Source: HIMB59 sp038124765
Lineage (GTDB): Bacteria > Pseudomonadota > Alphaproteobacteria > HIMB59
Length of the DNA: 39,730 nucleotides
NCBI GenBank assembly: GCA_038124765.1
Contig: JAYPCO010000008.1
Location: forward strand, 1 to 39,730
Direction: 5' to 3'
Below, piece after piece: positions 1-8,613 of the stretch (position 1 is the stretch's first letter; every line of letters starts with the position of its first letter). A model generated the notes under the pieces. It worked only from the letters and a program-made list of their open reading frames with translations. It had not been told where the DNA came from and did not search any database. A program made the translations under genes and the position numbers.

Positions 1-307
1 GATTTATAATCAATAGATCAAAATTTTTAATATTTTCTTTGATAAGCTCTTGTTGATGTCCTTTACTTGAAGTTCCTAAAAGACCACCAAATATTTTAGG
101 GTGAAGCGTTTTAACTCTCCCGCCTAAAATTTCTTTTTGTTTTGTGTAGTTAGAAATCTCAATATGTTTTATTTTATTATTTTTTAAGTATTGCGAGGTC
201 CCACCTGTTGAGTAAATAGTAAATTTTTTATCAACTAAAAATTTAGCAATAACATCCAGGTTTGTTTTATCAAAAACAGATATAATTACATTTTTATGTT
301 TAAACAT
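1..307 (-). CDS. purH: PurH (AICAR transformylase / IMP cyclohydrolase), N-terminal part
   Basis: Only the first 102 codons are present; the gene runs off the left edge. The start is the ATG at 307, sharing one base with the rpe stop. The translation begins MFKHKNVIISVFDKTNL and then shows YSTGGTSQYL and GRVKTLHPKIFGGLLG. These are hallmarks of the MGS-like IMP cyclohydrolase domain at the N terminus of PurH. The family performs the last two steps of purine synthesis to IMP in the cytosol. The transformylase domain lies outside the window. It is the last visible gene of the minus-strand run tsaD-EVE-acs-rsmB-rpe-purH and is probably co-transcribed. The family assignment is secure; completeness cannot be judged. 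Confidence 0.87.
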   Translation of the reverse strand, partial: MFKHKNVIISVFDKTNLDVIAKFLVDKKFTIYSTGGTSQYLKNNKIKHIEISNYTKQKEILGGRVKTLHPKIFGGLLGTSSKGHQQELIKENIKNFDLLIIN

Positions 308-963
308 TAGTTAAAGTATTCACAAAGTTGGTTGGTTGCTAATGTTAAATTATCTTGTTTAAATAAAAAAGATCCTGCTACTAAAACATTTGCGCCGGCT
401 TCTGCACACAGCTTCCCAGTTTCAAAATTTATTCCACCATCCACTTGAAGATCAATTTGAATATTTTGAGAATTAGCAAATTCTCTTATTTTTTTAATTT
501 TTTCTAGCTGGTCATTCATAAATGACTGTCCTCCAAATCCAGGTTCAACTGTCATCACCAATATTTGATCTAAATTTTCTATGTATGGTTTGATAACTTC
601 CCAGTTTGTTTTTGGTTTAAGTGAGATGCCACATTTTATATTAGATGATTTAATAGCTTTAATAATTTCATTAATATTTTCATCAATCTCAACATGAAAT
701 GTGATTAAATCTGCACCTGTTTGGATGTATTCATTGATAAATTTACCAACTCGATTAATCATTAAGTGCACATCAAAAACTTTTTTTGAAAACCCTCTTA
801 AATTAGAAATAAACTGTGGGCCAAATGTTAAATTTGGCACAAAATCACCGTCCATGACATCAAAATGAATGTACTCTGCTTTGGATTTATCCAAATCTGA
901 TATTACCTTTTCCATATTGGAAAAACTTCCGCCCAAAATAGAAGGTGAAATAATTACAGACAT
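307..963 (-). CDS. rpe: Ribulose-phosphate 3-epimerase
   Basis: The 218-residue protein is a full-length TIM-barrel epimerase that interconverts D-ribulose 5-phosphate and D-xylulose 5-phosphate in the pentose phosphate pathway. Family motifs are in order: SPSILGG near the N terminus, IHFDVMDGDFVPN (His33 and Asp35 metal ligands, Asp38 region), DVHLMI, TVEPGFGGQSF (phosphate and lid region) and VDGGIN with the second catalytic Asp. The ATG start overlaps the rsmB stop by one base, and the stop overlaps the purH start by one base, so the three genes look translationally coupled. Nothing in the sequence suggests truncation. Confidence 0.94.
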   Translation of the reverse strand: MSVIISPSILGGSFSNMEKVISDLDKSKAEYIHFDVMDGDFVPNLTFGPQFISNLRGFSKKVFDVHLMINRVGKFINEYIQTGADLITFHVEIDENINEIIKAIKSSNIKCGISLKPKTNWEVIKPYIENLDQILVMTVEPGFGGQSFMNDQLEKIKKIREFANSQNIQIDLQVDGGINFETGKLCAEAGANVLVAGSFLFKQDNLTLATNQLCEYFN

Positions 964-2159
964 TAATTTTTTGCTAACATTGCTATAAAAAAAATATCAG
1001 AGCCACCTAATGTTTCAAATTCTTTAGGGTTAATAAAATAACCATATTGATTTTTGATCATTTTATCAGACTTCAGCTCAACCACACTTAAGTTTTTATG
1101 TTTTTGCAGCAATTTATCAATCACTTCGATTGTCTCAATTTCATGAAAAGAACAAACAATATAGAGTAAGAAACCACCATTATTTAGTATTTTTAGTGCC
1201 TTATTAGCTAATTGTATTTGTTGCTTTTGTTTAGCAAGAAGCGATTTGATGTTTATTTTGTTAATCACATCTGGGTTTCTGCGAAATGTACCTAGTGCAC
1301 TACAGGGAGCATCTAATAAAATGGACGAGTATTTATTACCTTCGTTAAAATTTAAAAAATTAATTTTAATGGTTGGGAATTTAAGATGCAGTCTTTTTAA
1401 ATTTTCATGCATTTTATTAATTTGCTCTTGAGATTTATCCAAAGCAGTTACGTCAAACCCCAGTGAATTTAACAAAATACTTTTCCCTCCTGGTGCTGCA
1501 CACACATCTAGAATTTTTTTATTATCAAATATTTGATGAGTGGATTTGATTATTTCAAAATTACCAATATCTTGAACAAAACAATCCTTCTCTAAATTTT
1601 TATCAAGATAAAAAACCCTATCGGCGTATATAGCGCCTTTCTTTTTAGTAAGACAAATTTGATAGTCTTGCGGAATTTGAAAAAATGATTGAGCTATATA
1701 TTTTTGTATATTTTTATCTAAAAAAGTTTTTTCAATTATTTTGACAAATGATCGTGGCAAAAGAAAATTTTGATAATCCTTTTTAATTTTTTCTTTGTTT
1801 CTTAAAATATTTCTTAAAACTCCATTAACAAGTTTATCCTTTTTGAATTTTTTAGACAGCTCAACACTATCGTGAACAATAGAATGATCAGGTTTATTTG
1901 AATAAAAAATTAATATTAAACTTAATTTTAAAATTACAACTATATTAGAGGAGGTATTGTCATTTATATAACTACTTAATATCTTTGAATTATTTTCAAT
2001 TTGTCTGTAGTACTCTTGTATATTTAAAAATAAAAAAGGTCTTTTAATAGGTGGGAACTCCCCGATTGTATTATCGATAGATTTCCCTAGATCAATCTTT
2101 TTGATTGAGCTAAATAAATTTTCAATATCAGTTTTGCTAGATGTTTTTTGATCCGTCAA
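963..2159 (-). CDS. rsmB: 16S rRNA m5C967 methyltransferase (RsmB/Sun family)
   Basis: This 398-residue SAM-dependent RNA cytosine-5 methyltransferase has an N-terminal helical NusB-like region (about residues 30-140) and a C-terminal Rossmann methyltransferase domain. Visible motifs are the SAM loop DVCAAPGGKS (about 217-226), motif IV LDAPCSALGTFRRNPD with Cys286, and motif VI IVCSFHEIE with Cys336. The two cysteines are the catalytic pair of this family. The start is a TTG at 2159; no ATG lies near the front of the frame, and this start lies 23 bases inside the acs 3' end. RsmB is the most likely identity because of the NusB-like domain, although close paralogues of the m5C family cannot be fully excluded. 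Confidence 0.88.
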   Translation of the reverse strand: MTDQKTSSKTDIENLFSSIKKIDLGKSIDNTIGEFPPIKRPFLFLNIQEYYRQIENNSKILSSYINDNTSSNIVVILKLSLILIFYSNKPDHSIVHDSVELSKKFKKDKLVNGVLRNILRNKEKIKKDYQNFLLPRSFVKIIEKTFLDKNIQKYIAQSFFQIPQDYQICLTKKKGAIYADRVFYLDKNLEKDCFVQDIGNFEIIKSTHQIFDNKKILDVCAAPGGKSILLNSLGFDVTALDKSQEQINKMHENLKRLHLKFPTIKINFLNFNEGNKYSSILLDAPCSALGTFRRNPDVINKINIKSLLAKQKQQIQLANKALKILNNGGFLLYIVCSFHEIETIEVIDKLLQKHKNLSVVELKSDKMIKNQYGYFINPKEFETLGGSDIFFIAMLAKN

Positions 2160-4053
2160 CTAATGACTCAACAACCCCTGGATCGGCTAATGTAGAGGTA
2201 TCTCCTAATTGATCTGCCTCATTAGAAGCAATTTTTCTAAGAATTCTGCGCATTATTTTACCTGATCTTGTTTTGGGAAGCCCAGGGGCAAATTGAATTT
2301 TATCAGGTGTAGCAATAGGGCCGATTTTTTTTCGTATCCATGCAGTTAATTCTTTTTTTAAATCATCGCTTACTTCCACTCCCGTATTGGTTGTAACATA
2401 AGCGTAAATCCCTTGACCTTTAATATCATGAGGAAAACCAACTACGGCTGCCTCTGATACTAATTCATGTTCTACAAATGCACTCTCAATTTCTGCAGTT
2501 CCAAGTAAGTGGCCAGACACATTAATACAATCATCGACACGGCCTGTAATCCAATAGAAGCCATCCTTGTCTCTTCTACAACCATCACCAGTAAAATATT
2601 TTCCTTTAAATTGACTAAAATAGGTTTCAACAAATCTTTTATGATCACCGTAGACTGTTCGCATCTGTCCAGGCCAACTATCAAGCATGCAGAGCTTGCC
2701 CTCACACTCACCCTCCATCACATTGCCATTATCATCTACTATTGCAGCTTCAATACCAAAATAGGGTTGCGTGGCACTACCCGGTTTTAATTTTGTCACC
2801 CCGGGGATAGGAGAGATGAGATGGCCGCCCGTTTCTGTTTGCCACCATGTATCAACTACAGGACATTTATTTTTACCCACCACAGATGCATACCAGCTCC
2901 ATGCTTCTGGGTTGATGGGCTCACCCACCGTTCCTAAAATTCTTAAAGAAGATAAATCACACTTCTTAACAAAATCATCGCCCTCTTTCATTAATGCTCT
3001 AATGGCAGTAGGTGCTGTATAAAAAATATTAACTTGATGTTTATCACAAACTTGCCAAAAACGAGAGAAGTCTGGGTAATTAGGCACACCTTCAAATAAA
3101 AGTGTCTTTGCTCCATTAGCTAATGGTCCATAAACGGAATAGGAGTGACCTGTTATCCAACCAGCATCAGCAGTACACCAGTAGACATCGCCTGGGTGAT
3201 AATCAAAAGAATATTTATGTGTAAAAGAGGCGTAAACTAAGTAACCGCCCGTTGTATGGAGAACCCCTTTGGGTTTTCCTGTGGAGCCTGATGTATATAA
3301 GATAAAAAGCGGATCTTCGGCATTCATAGACTCACAATCACATTGATCATCAACTTCATTTAATAACTCATCATAGTAAAAATCATTTTTGCGATGAAGA
3401 TCATCTTGTGTTTTTGTATATCTCACAACTAGTGTTTTAATAGAGTCATCACAACTTTCTAAAGCAGTATTAATATATTGCTTAAGAGGAATTTTTTTTG
3501 ATCCTCTTAAACCCTCATCGGCAGTAATAACAAATTGCGATTGACAGTCTTTTATACGTCCTGCAATTGACTCCGGTGCAAACCCCCCAAAGATAACAGA
3601 GTGCACAGCGCCAATTCTAGTACAAGCAAGCATGGCAAATGCCACTTCAGGGATCATGGTCATATAGATTGTTACTCGGTCGCCTTTTTTGACCCCCAAT
3701 TTTTTTAATACGTTTGCAAAACGACTAACTTCTGATTTTAGTTCTTGATAGCTATAAGTTTTAGACTGAGATGGGTCATCGCCTTCCCAGATAATAGCTG
3801 TGTCATTGGGGTTCTTTTCTGCATGACGATCAACGCAGTTATAGCAAACATTAAGCTCACCATCCTCAAACCATTTGATGGAAACATCGCCCTCATAGGA
3901 AGTATTTTTTATTTTTGTAAAATCTTTAAACCAGCTAATTTGCTCGCGTGCAACCTTTGCCCAAAATTTTTCTTTATCAGCAAAGGACTCTTGATACATC
4001 TGATCAAACTGATCTTTTGTTAAAAGAGGGTTGTTTAATGGAAATTCTTTCAT
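2137..4053 (-). CDS. acs: Acetyl-CoA synthetase
   Basis: At 638 residues it is close to the usual length of about 650. It is an ANL-superfamily adenylating enzyme that activates acetate to acetyl-AMP and then acetyl-CoA. It carries the P-loop motif YTSGSTGKPKGV (253-264), the acetate-pocket region VDTWWQTETGGH, the hinge region YFTGDGCRRDKDGFYWITGRVDD, and the C-terminal KTRSGKIMRRILRK that holds the catalytic, acetylatable lysine. The ATG start overlaps the stop of the EVE-domain gene by four bases, and the 3' end overlaps rsmB by 23 bases. It is probably part of the same minus-strand transcript as its neighbours. Confidence 0.97.
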   Translation of the reverse strand: MKEFPLNNPLLTKDQFDQMYQESFADKEKFWAKVAREQISWFKDFTKIKNTSYEGDVSIKWFEDGELNVCYNCVDRHAEKNPNDTAIIWEGDDPSQSKTYSYQELKSEVSRFANVLKKLGVKKGDRVTIYMTMIPEVAFAMLACTRIGAVHSVIFGGFAPESIAGRIKDCQSQFVITADEGLRGSKKIPLKQYINTALESCDDSIKTLVVRYTKTQDDLHRKNDFYYDELLNEVDDQCDCESMNAEDPLFILYTSGSTGKPKGVLHTTGGYLVYASFTHKYSFDYHPGDVYWCTADAGWITGHSYSVYGPLANGAKTLLFEGVPNYPDFSRFWQVCDKHQVNIFYTAPTAIRALMKEGDDFVKKCDLSSLRILGTVGEPINPEAWSWYASVVGKNKCPVVDTWWQTETGGHLISPIPGVTKLKPGSATQPYFGIEAAIVDDNGNVMEGECEGKLCMLDSWPGQMRTVYGDHKRFVETYFSQFKGKYFTGDGCRRDKDGFYWITGRVDDCINVSGHLLGTAEIESAFVEHELVSEAAVVGFPHDIKGQGIYAYVTTNTGVEVSDDLKKELTAWIRKKIGPIATPDKIQFAPGLPKTRSGKIMRRILRKIASNEADQLGDTSTLADPGVVESLVDGSKNI

Positions 4054-4472
4054 TTTAATCCCCCTAGCTTAAGCAATTTTTTCCATTCATTCAAGGCTAC
4101 AGGCATGACACTTAAACGAGATTGTCGTACCAAGGGAAAGTTATTAAAAAAAGGATCAGATTTAATTTGTGATAAGTAAATGTTTTCTAAATCTTTTACA
4201 TATTTTACATCCACCATTCCAAATCGACCTGTTTCATCCGTGTGATCAGGATAATACTCCTTGATAACTGTTACGATGCCTTTTATAGCTCGCTCTTCGC
4301 CTGAGTGATAAAAAAAACACTCATCGCCTTTTTTCATTAACTTCATATTATTAGAAGCTTGGTAGTTCCTCACTCCATCCCAGTGAGTTGTTTTCTTTTG
4401 TTTTTGTTGCTCCCAGGACCACGTATGGGGCTCTGATTTAATTAACCAATAATTTTTAGAGGAAGTTTTCAT
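4050..4472 (-). CDS. EVE-domain protein (PUA-like fold)
   Basis: The 140-residue protein opens with KNYWLIKSEPHTWSWEQQ and continues with WDGVRNYQASNNMK, KGDECFFYHSGEERAIKGI and RFGMVDVKYV. These are the conserved blocks of the EVE domain (thymocyte nuclear protein 1 type). EVE domains share the PUA/YTH fold and are thought to bind modified bases; the bacterial substrate is not known. It fills the whole protein with no extra domain. It overlaps tsaD by 17 bases and acs by four. Proximity to TsaD, a tRNA-modifying enzyme, fits an RNA- or DNA-modification role, but that is inference from context. Confidence 0.86.
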   Translation of the reverse strand: MKTSSKNYWLIKSEPHTWSWEQQKQKKTTHWDGVRNYQASNNMKLMKKGDECFFYHSGEERAIKGIVTVIKEYYPDHTDETGRFGMVDVKYVKDLENIYLSQIKSDPFFNNFPLVRQSRLSVMPVALNEWKKLLKLGGLK

Positions 4473-5475
4473 GAATTAAAATATTAGGCGTTGGTCTTAC
4501 ATTGTATTGTTTAGATTTTTTATTACTACTCATAAGTATCTCTAAGGCATTCCAAGCAATCATAGCGGCGTTATCCGTACAAAGTGAAAGTGGTACTTGA
4601 TGAAAAATTAAATTTTTATCTTCGATAAAGTTTCGAATAGAAGAATTTAAAAATTTATTTGCAGCCACACCGCCACAAATTGAAAAATCTTTTATTTTAA
4701 TTTTATTATCATTTAAATAATCTATGGCTGTTGCAATTTTCTTTAAAAAAATTTTTCCAATAGTTGTTTGAAAAGAAGCAGAAAAATCTTTTTTAAATGT
4801 TTCTGTTAATTTATTTTTTTTTATCAAATCAATTGAGGCTGTTTTTAGACCTGAAAAGGAAAAATTTAAATTAGCTTGTTTGGTTAAAGGCAAGGGCAGG
4901 TCGTATTTATTAGCATTTCCTTTGATTGCTAATTTTTCGATGATTGGCCCACCGGGATAGCCCAGACCCATTGCCTTAGCCACTTTATCAAAACATTCTC
5001 CAGCAGAGTCATCAATGGTTTTGCCTAGGGTGATAAATGATTTAGCGTTTTTAACTAACACTAGGGCAGTATTGCCCCCTGAAACTAATAAACATAAATA
5101 AGGAAAATTTAGATTTGAGGTTAGTCTTGGCGAGAGTAAATGGGATTGAAGGTGATTAATGGGCATCATCGGCTTGTTAGCGCTCATAGCGAGTCCTTTG
5201 GCAAAAGAAGATCCAATAATTAGACTCCCGATTAAACCCGGCCCGTGTGTAGCAGCAATAGCATCTATTTTTTCTAAATTTATCTTTTGGATGGATTTGC
5301 CCAAAATAGACATAATATCTAAATGTTGGCGTGCCGCCATTTCAGGGATAACGCCCCCATAGTCTTTATGAAATTTTCGATGATTGATTGTTTTTAAAAA
5401 TTCAATTTTTTTTGCACTATTTACAACAGATATAGAGGTATCGTCACAAGAACTTTCTATTGCTAAAACTTTCAT
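4456..5475 (-). CDS. tsaD: tRNA N6-adenosine threonylcarbamoyltransferase TsaD
   Basis: TsaD transfers threonylcarbamoyl to A37 of tRNAs reading ANN codons. I use the ATG at 5475 (339 residues) because the protein then begins MKVLAIESSCDDTSISV, the conserved family N terminus. A longer frame from 5520 adds 15 unrelated residues and would overlap the divergent gene. Visible features are HGPGLIGSL, the metal site HLQSH (His-x3-His), LLVSGGNTALV, and TIDDSAGECFDKVAKAMGLGYPGGP. Only 29 bases separate it from the divergent gene at 5505, so both promoters must share or extend beyond that spacer. It appears to lead the minus-strand run down to purH. Confidence 0.95.
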   Translation of the reverse strand: MKVLAIESSCDDTSISVVNSAKKIEFLKTINHRKFHKDYGGVIPEMAARQHLDIMSILGKSIQKINLEKIDAIAATHGPGLIGSLIIGSSFAKGLAMSANKPMMPINHLQSHLLSPRLTSNLNFPYLCLLVSGGNTALVLVKNAKSFITLGKTIDDSAGECFDKVAKAMGLGYPGGPIIEKLAIKGNANKYDLPLPLTKQANLNFSFSGLKTASIDLIKKNKLTETFKKDFSASFQTTIGKIFLKKIATAIDYLNDNKIKIKDFSICGGVAANKFLNSSIRNFIEDKNLIFHQVPLSLCTDNAAMIAWNALEILMSSNKKSKQYNVRPTPNILIHENFL

Positions 5476-5504
5476 TATTATAAAAAAATATAGATTCTTA
5501 ATAT

Positions 5505-6290
5505 ATGGCGGAAAATCCAAAAAATCCTGTTAAAAAAAATTTTTTTCAACGCAATCTTCTCTTGATTATTATCATTCTAATAATCGGAGCTGGTTTAGGA
5601 TATCTATACCAGAATAATTTATTAACTTTTCAAATCCCCACTAAGTCTTCTCCAATTGTAGAACCAACTCCATCTACAACTGCCGTTGTGGCAGAGGATG
5701 TACAAAATAATCAATTGCAAGAAAAAGTAGATCGTTTGGAAAATTTAATCATCGAACTAGCACAAAGTGTTCAGAACATCCCCCAACAAGAAATTATTAT
5801 TCCCCCGCAAGAGCCAACACCCATCGAAATTTCAAATTCTGAAGCCTATGAGCTAATCTTAAATATAAATCAAATTATTATAAATATTGATAATCAACAG
5901 ATTAGAAATAAACATATTCAAAAACTACAAAGCCAGTACTCATTTTTTCAAGAAAGTAAATTGGAAGAATTACTAACCTTGCCCGACTCATCATTTTTAG
6001 CTCAAGATTTAATTGCTAGTGAGAAAGATTATGTAGCAAATGAGTTTTTAAATAGTGCGCGTCTTGCATGGTTAAAAAAAATACTCGCTAATTTATTTGA
6101 TGTCAGTGTTGCTAAAAATAATTCAAGCGCCTTATCGAATTACTTTAATTCGATTATGAATAGAAATTATGATTTGGCATTAGTTGCATTTGATAATCTT
6201 ACCTCCAACCAAAAGTCTTATTTTAAAAGCTCTTATGAAATCGCTAAAAAGTTTAATGAAAACAAAATTTTTCTGGAGAATATGATTTAA
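5505..6290 (+). CDS. Single-pass membrane protein with coiled coil, mitofilin-like
   Basis: The 261-residue protein has a short basic N terminus, one transmembrane helix at about residues 17-38, a Pro/Thr/Ser-rich linker, a predicted coiled coil (LQEKVDRLENLIIELAQSV) and a helical C-terminal domain. This architecture and its position directly before a HemY-like gene match the mitofilin-related inner-membrane protein found in alphaproteobacterial heme loci (hemC-hemD-mitofilin-hemY). Sequence resemblance alone is weak. The upstream hemC and hemD of the usual cluster are absent here. It ends in a one-base stop/start overlap with the next gene, so the two are probably co-translated. Confidence 0.5.
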   Translation: MAENPKNPVKKNFFQRNLLLIIIILIIGAGLGYLYQNNLLTFQIPTKSSPIVEPTPSTTAVVAEDVQNNQLQEKVDRLENLIIELAQSVQNIPQQEIIIPPQEPTPIEISNSEAYELILNINQIIINIDNQQIRNKHIQKLQSQYSFFQESKLEELLTLPDSSFLAQDLIASEKDYVANEFLNSARLAWLKKILANLFDVSVAKNNSSALSNYFNSIMNRNYDLALVAFDNLTSNQKSYFKSSYEIAKKFNENKIFLENMI

Positions 6291-6721
6291 TGGTTCGGCT
6301 ATTAATCATTTTATTAGTTTTTGTATCGGGGTATGGCGGGCTATTTTACCTATTTAATAATGCTGGTAATGTCTCGCTTGTTATTGGCATATGGCAACTC
6401 AGCATACCGATTGTTCAATTCTTATTTATATTCATCACTTTTTTAATATTAATAATTTTATTTTCGTACGCATTTACAAAAATGTTTATTTATCCAAGAG
6501 CTGCCTATATGCGCTATAAGCTATCCAATGAGCAAAAGGGATTAGTTCATCTGCGTGAAACACTGCAAGCTATTACCGAGGGCAATACAGACCTAGCAGC
6601 TCAAAATCATAAAAAATTTAAAAAATATTTAGGAAGAGACCCATTAAATAAAATTTTACAAACGCAAATAAAACAATCCAAAGATCTCAAAATAGTAAAT
6701 GTCGAGCGTGGCTCAGACTAA
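6290..6721 (+). CDS. Minimal HemY-like membrane protein (HemY_N only)
   Basis: The 143-residue protein has two hydrophobic helices (about residues 4-24 and 38-65) followed by the conserved-looking segment YPRAAYMRYKLSNEQKGLVHLRETLQAITEGNTDLAAQNHKKF. This resembles the HemY N-terminal domain. HemY proteins are usually about 400-500 residues with a long TPR region after this domain; here the protein ends soon after HemY_N. The reading frame ends cleanly at TAA and the convergent transporter gene begins at once, so I see no downstream remnant. It is either a naturally minimal form or an old truncation. The family role in heme metabolism is itself poorly defined. Confidence 0.6.
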   Translation: MVRLLIILLVFVSGYGGLFYLFNNAGNVSLVIGIWQLSIPIVQFLFIFITFLILIILFSYAFTKMFIYPRAAYMRYKLSNEQKGLVHLRETLQAITEGNTDLAAQNHKKFKKYLGRDPLNKILQTQIKQSKDLKIVNVERGSD

Positions 6722-7749
6722 CTTAGAAAAATAATTCCAGCACCAATACAGGTAACTGTAGCTCCTATTAAAGCCAAATGGCCAGCATAATTTTTAGTTA
6801 CAAACCACAAGATAGGAATGGTCATAATAGGCATCGTGCTTGATAGGGTGGATATAATCCCTGGATTCCCATTCTTAAGTGCATAAATGACAATTGTCAT
6901 ACCCACGCCCATCCCCATAAATCCTAAAAAAATTGCTAGAATGGTTTTTTTAATATCTTTAACTTTTTCTAAGAGATTATTTTTAGATATAAAAAATAAA
7001 CTGATTGTCATTAAAACAGCGGCGAGAGTAATTCGTATATACGAAAAAATAATAGGGTCGGTATAAGCTAGAACAGGTTTTGATAAAATAATGGCAATGG
7101 CTTGGCATATTGCCAAACCAACTCCTGCAAACAAACCGGCATATTTATTGCCCTGAATGTTTTCTAAATCATCGTTGGGAATAGTTTTATTAAATTGAAT
7201 TGCAATGATAATTCNNNNNNNNNNNNNNNNNNNNNNNNNNNNNNNNNNNNNNNNNNNNNNNNNNNNNNNNNNNNNNNNNNNNNNNNNNNNNNNNNNNNNN
7301 NNNNNNNNNNNNNNATCATCGTTGGGAATAGTTTTATTAAATTGAATTGCAATGATAATTCCTCCAAATACAAGGGCACAACCAATTAACTCAATAAACG
7401 TAGGAAGAGTTTTTAAAAAAAACTCTGCCATAAAAATGGTAAAAGGAATTTGTAGTGAAAATAAAAGTGCCTGTCGTCTAGGACCCAGTCGCTTTAAACA
7501 AATATATAAAAAAGTATCGCCAATAATGATGCCAATCAACGAGGATAAAAAAATTATAAAAAAAACATGCGACTCAAAATAAATTGGTTCCCAATATAAA
7601 ATTACATAGGGCAAAAATAGAATAACAATTCCGTAAAGCCTTAGAACGTTATAATTATAGCTTCCAAAGTACCGAACAATTCTAGTAGCGGATAAAGCAG
7701 TAACAGACCAAATAGCGGCAGCACTTACTGCTAAAATATAGCTTAACAC
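6718..7749 (-). CDS. EamA/DMT-family transporter (interrupted by an assembly gap)
   Basis: This is a drug/metabolite transporter of the EamA type: about ten hydrophobic helices in two related halves, with the second half containing the typical SYIRITLAAVLMTISL segment and ending in an ALIGATVTCIGAGIIFLS helix. The GTG at 7749 gives MLSYILAVSAAAIWSVTALS. The 100-N run lies between two identical 47-base copies, so the protein repeats IAIQFNKTIPNDD on both sides. Removing one copy plus the N run deletes exactly 49 codons and leaves 294 residues, the normal family length. The substrate cannot be told from sequence. The 3' end overlaps the convergent HemY-like gene by four bases. Confidence 0.82.
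   Translation of the reverse strand: MLSYILAVSAAAIWSVTALSATRIVRYFGSYNYNVLRLYGIVILFLPYVILYWEPIYFESHVFFIIFLSSLIGIIIGDTFLYICLKRLGPRRQALLFSLQIPFTIFMAEFFLKTLPTFIELIGCALVFGGIIIAIQFNKTIPNDDXXXXXXXXXXXXXXXXXXXXXXXXXXXXXXXXXXIIIAIQFNKTIPNDDLENIQGNKYAGLFAGVGLAICQAIAIILSKPVLAYTDPIIFSYIRITLAAVLMTISLFFISKNNLLEKVKDIKKTILAIFLGFMGMGVGMTIVIYALKNGNPGIISTLSSTMPIMTIPILWFVTKNYAGHLALIGATVTCIGAGIIFLS
7168..7214. repeat. 47-base direct repeat, copy 1 (gap flank)
   Basis: The 47 bases immediately left of the first N run are identical to those immediately right of it (7315-7361). Exact identity up to the gap edges is what an unmerged contig overlap looks like, not a biological repeat. Confidence 0.95.
7215..7314. other. 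Scaffold gap of 100 N
   Basis: The run is exactly 100 N, a conventional placeholder length. It falls inside the transporter gene between identical flanks, so the real distance is probably negative (overlapping contigs). Confidence 0.97.
7315..7361. repeat. 47-base direct repeat, copy 2 (gap flank)
   Basis: This is the second identical copy of the sequence at 7168-7214, starting at the first base after the N run. See the transporter entry for the in-frame consequence. Confidence 0.95.
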
Positions 7750-7788
7750 GAAAGGATATTATTATTTTGGTTTAAAAAAGATATGCAT

Positions 7789-7815
7789 AAAAAAAGGGGC
7801 TTGAGCGCCCCTTTT
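7789..7815 (-). terminator. Rho-independent terminator of the BI-1 family gene
   Basis: Perfect 9-base-pair stem (7792-7800 with 7807-7815; GGGGC paired to GCCCC plus four A-T pairs) with a TTGAGC loop. Read on the minus strand it is followed by a seven-T tract (7789-7795). It sits about 20 bases after the stop of the gene at 7837-8544. Confidence 0.85.
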
Positions 7816-7836
7816 AAAAAAATTTATTTTAAATAA

Positions 7837-8544
7837 TTATCGTCTTTGACCAAAAAACTGCATTAACATGATGAATAGATTGATAAAATCTAAGTAAAGT
7901 GTTAACGCACCCATGATGGCTGCTTTTTGAGCAAAGTTTGTGCCTGCAACTTGGTAGTAAGTTGATTTGATACGCTGTGTATCATAAGCAGTTAAGCCAA
8001 CAAAGACTAAGACACCAATTGCTGATATCACAAAGTGCATCGCACTACTTTGCATAAAAATATTCACGATGCTGGCAATGATTATTCCAAAGAGACCCAT
8101 TATTAAAAAAGATCCAAACTTTGTTAAATCACGCTTAGTGGTGTAACCGTAAATACTCATTCCTGCAAAAGTCCCGCAAGTAATAAAGAATACTCTTGCG
8201 ATGCTCATGCCTGTATAGACAACGAATATATATGATAAAGAAATTCCCATTACTGCTGAAAAAGCCCAAAAGGTCATTTGAGCAGCGGATAGTGACATTT
8301 TTTGTAATCTTGCACCTAAAAAGAAAATGAATCCAAGAGGGGCAAGCATCACAATCCATTGAAGGCCAGTCCCATATATAGCTCCCATTAATGCAGGAGA
8401 CTTAGAAAAACCCCATGCCACCAAACCACTAATCGCTAGACCAGAGGTCATGTAGTTATAGACTTTCATCATATACTCCCTGAGTCCCTGATCGATTACG
8501 GTCGATTGGGATTGAGCATAGGCGTTTTGTTTTAGTTCAACCAT
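7837..8544 (-). CDS. Bax inhibitor-1/YccA family membrane protein
   Basis: The 235-residue integral membrane protein has about seven hydrophobic helices and family landmarks including YNYMTSGLAISGLVAWG near the N terminus, FFITCGTFAGMSIYGYTTKRDLTKFGSF in the middle, GLTAYDTQRIK with the conserved Asp of the pore region, and LYLDFINLFIMLMQFFGQRR at the end. BI-1 proteins are conserved pH-sensitive channels or leak proteins; the bacterial physiological role is unclear. A good ribosome site (AAGGAGA) precedes the ATG at 8544. It is monocistronic: a strong terminator follows it and tas diverges upstream. Confidence 0.92.
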   Translation of the reverse strand: MVELKQNAYAQSQSTVIDQGLREYMMKVYNYMTSGLAISGLVAWGFSKSPALMGAIYGTGLQWIVMLAPLGFIFFLGARLQKMSLSAAQMTFWAFSAVMGISLSYIFVVYTGMSIARVFFITCGTFAGMSIYGYTTKRDLTKFGSFLIMGLFGIIIASIVNIFMQSSAMHFVISAIGVLVFVGLTAYDTQRIKSTYYQVAGTNFAQKAAIMGALTLYLDFINLFIMLMQFFGQRR

Positions 8545-8578
8545 TGTTTCTCCTTATGAAATTAATATGGCTATTTTC

Positions 8579-8607
8579 TTGATCTATTTCAAGTAAAACC
8601 GTATGAA
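8579..8607 (+). promoter_or_regulatory. Candidate promoter of tas, giving a leaderless mRNA
   Basis: TTGATC (8579-8584), a 17-base spacer and TATGAA (8602-8607) form a sigma70-like promoter. A start site seven bases downstream would be the tas ATG itself, and no Shine-Dalgarno sequence is present. Prediction only. Confidence 0.45.
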
Positions 8608-8613
8608 TCTTTT

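Noticed and set aside
2472..3022. Extra frames within acs on both strands
   Set aside because: They are shadows of a strongly conserved acs coding sequence with no independent start signals or domains.
5476..5520. Longer TsaD start at 5520
   Set aside because: It adds 15 non-conserved residues and overlaps the divergent gene at 5505; family homology starts at the ATG at 5475.
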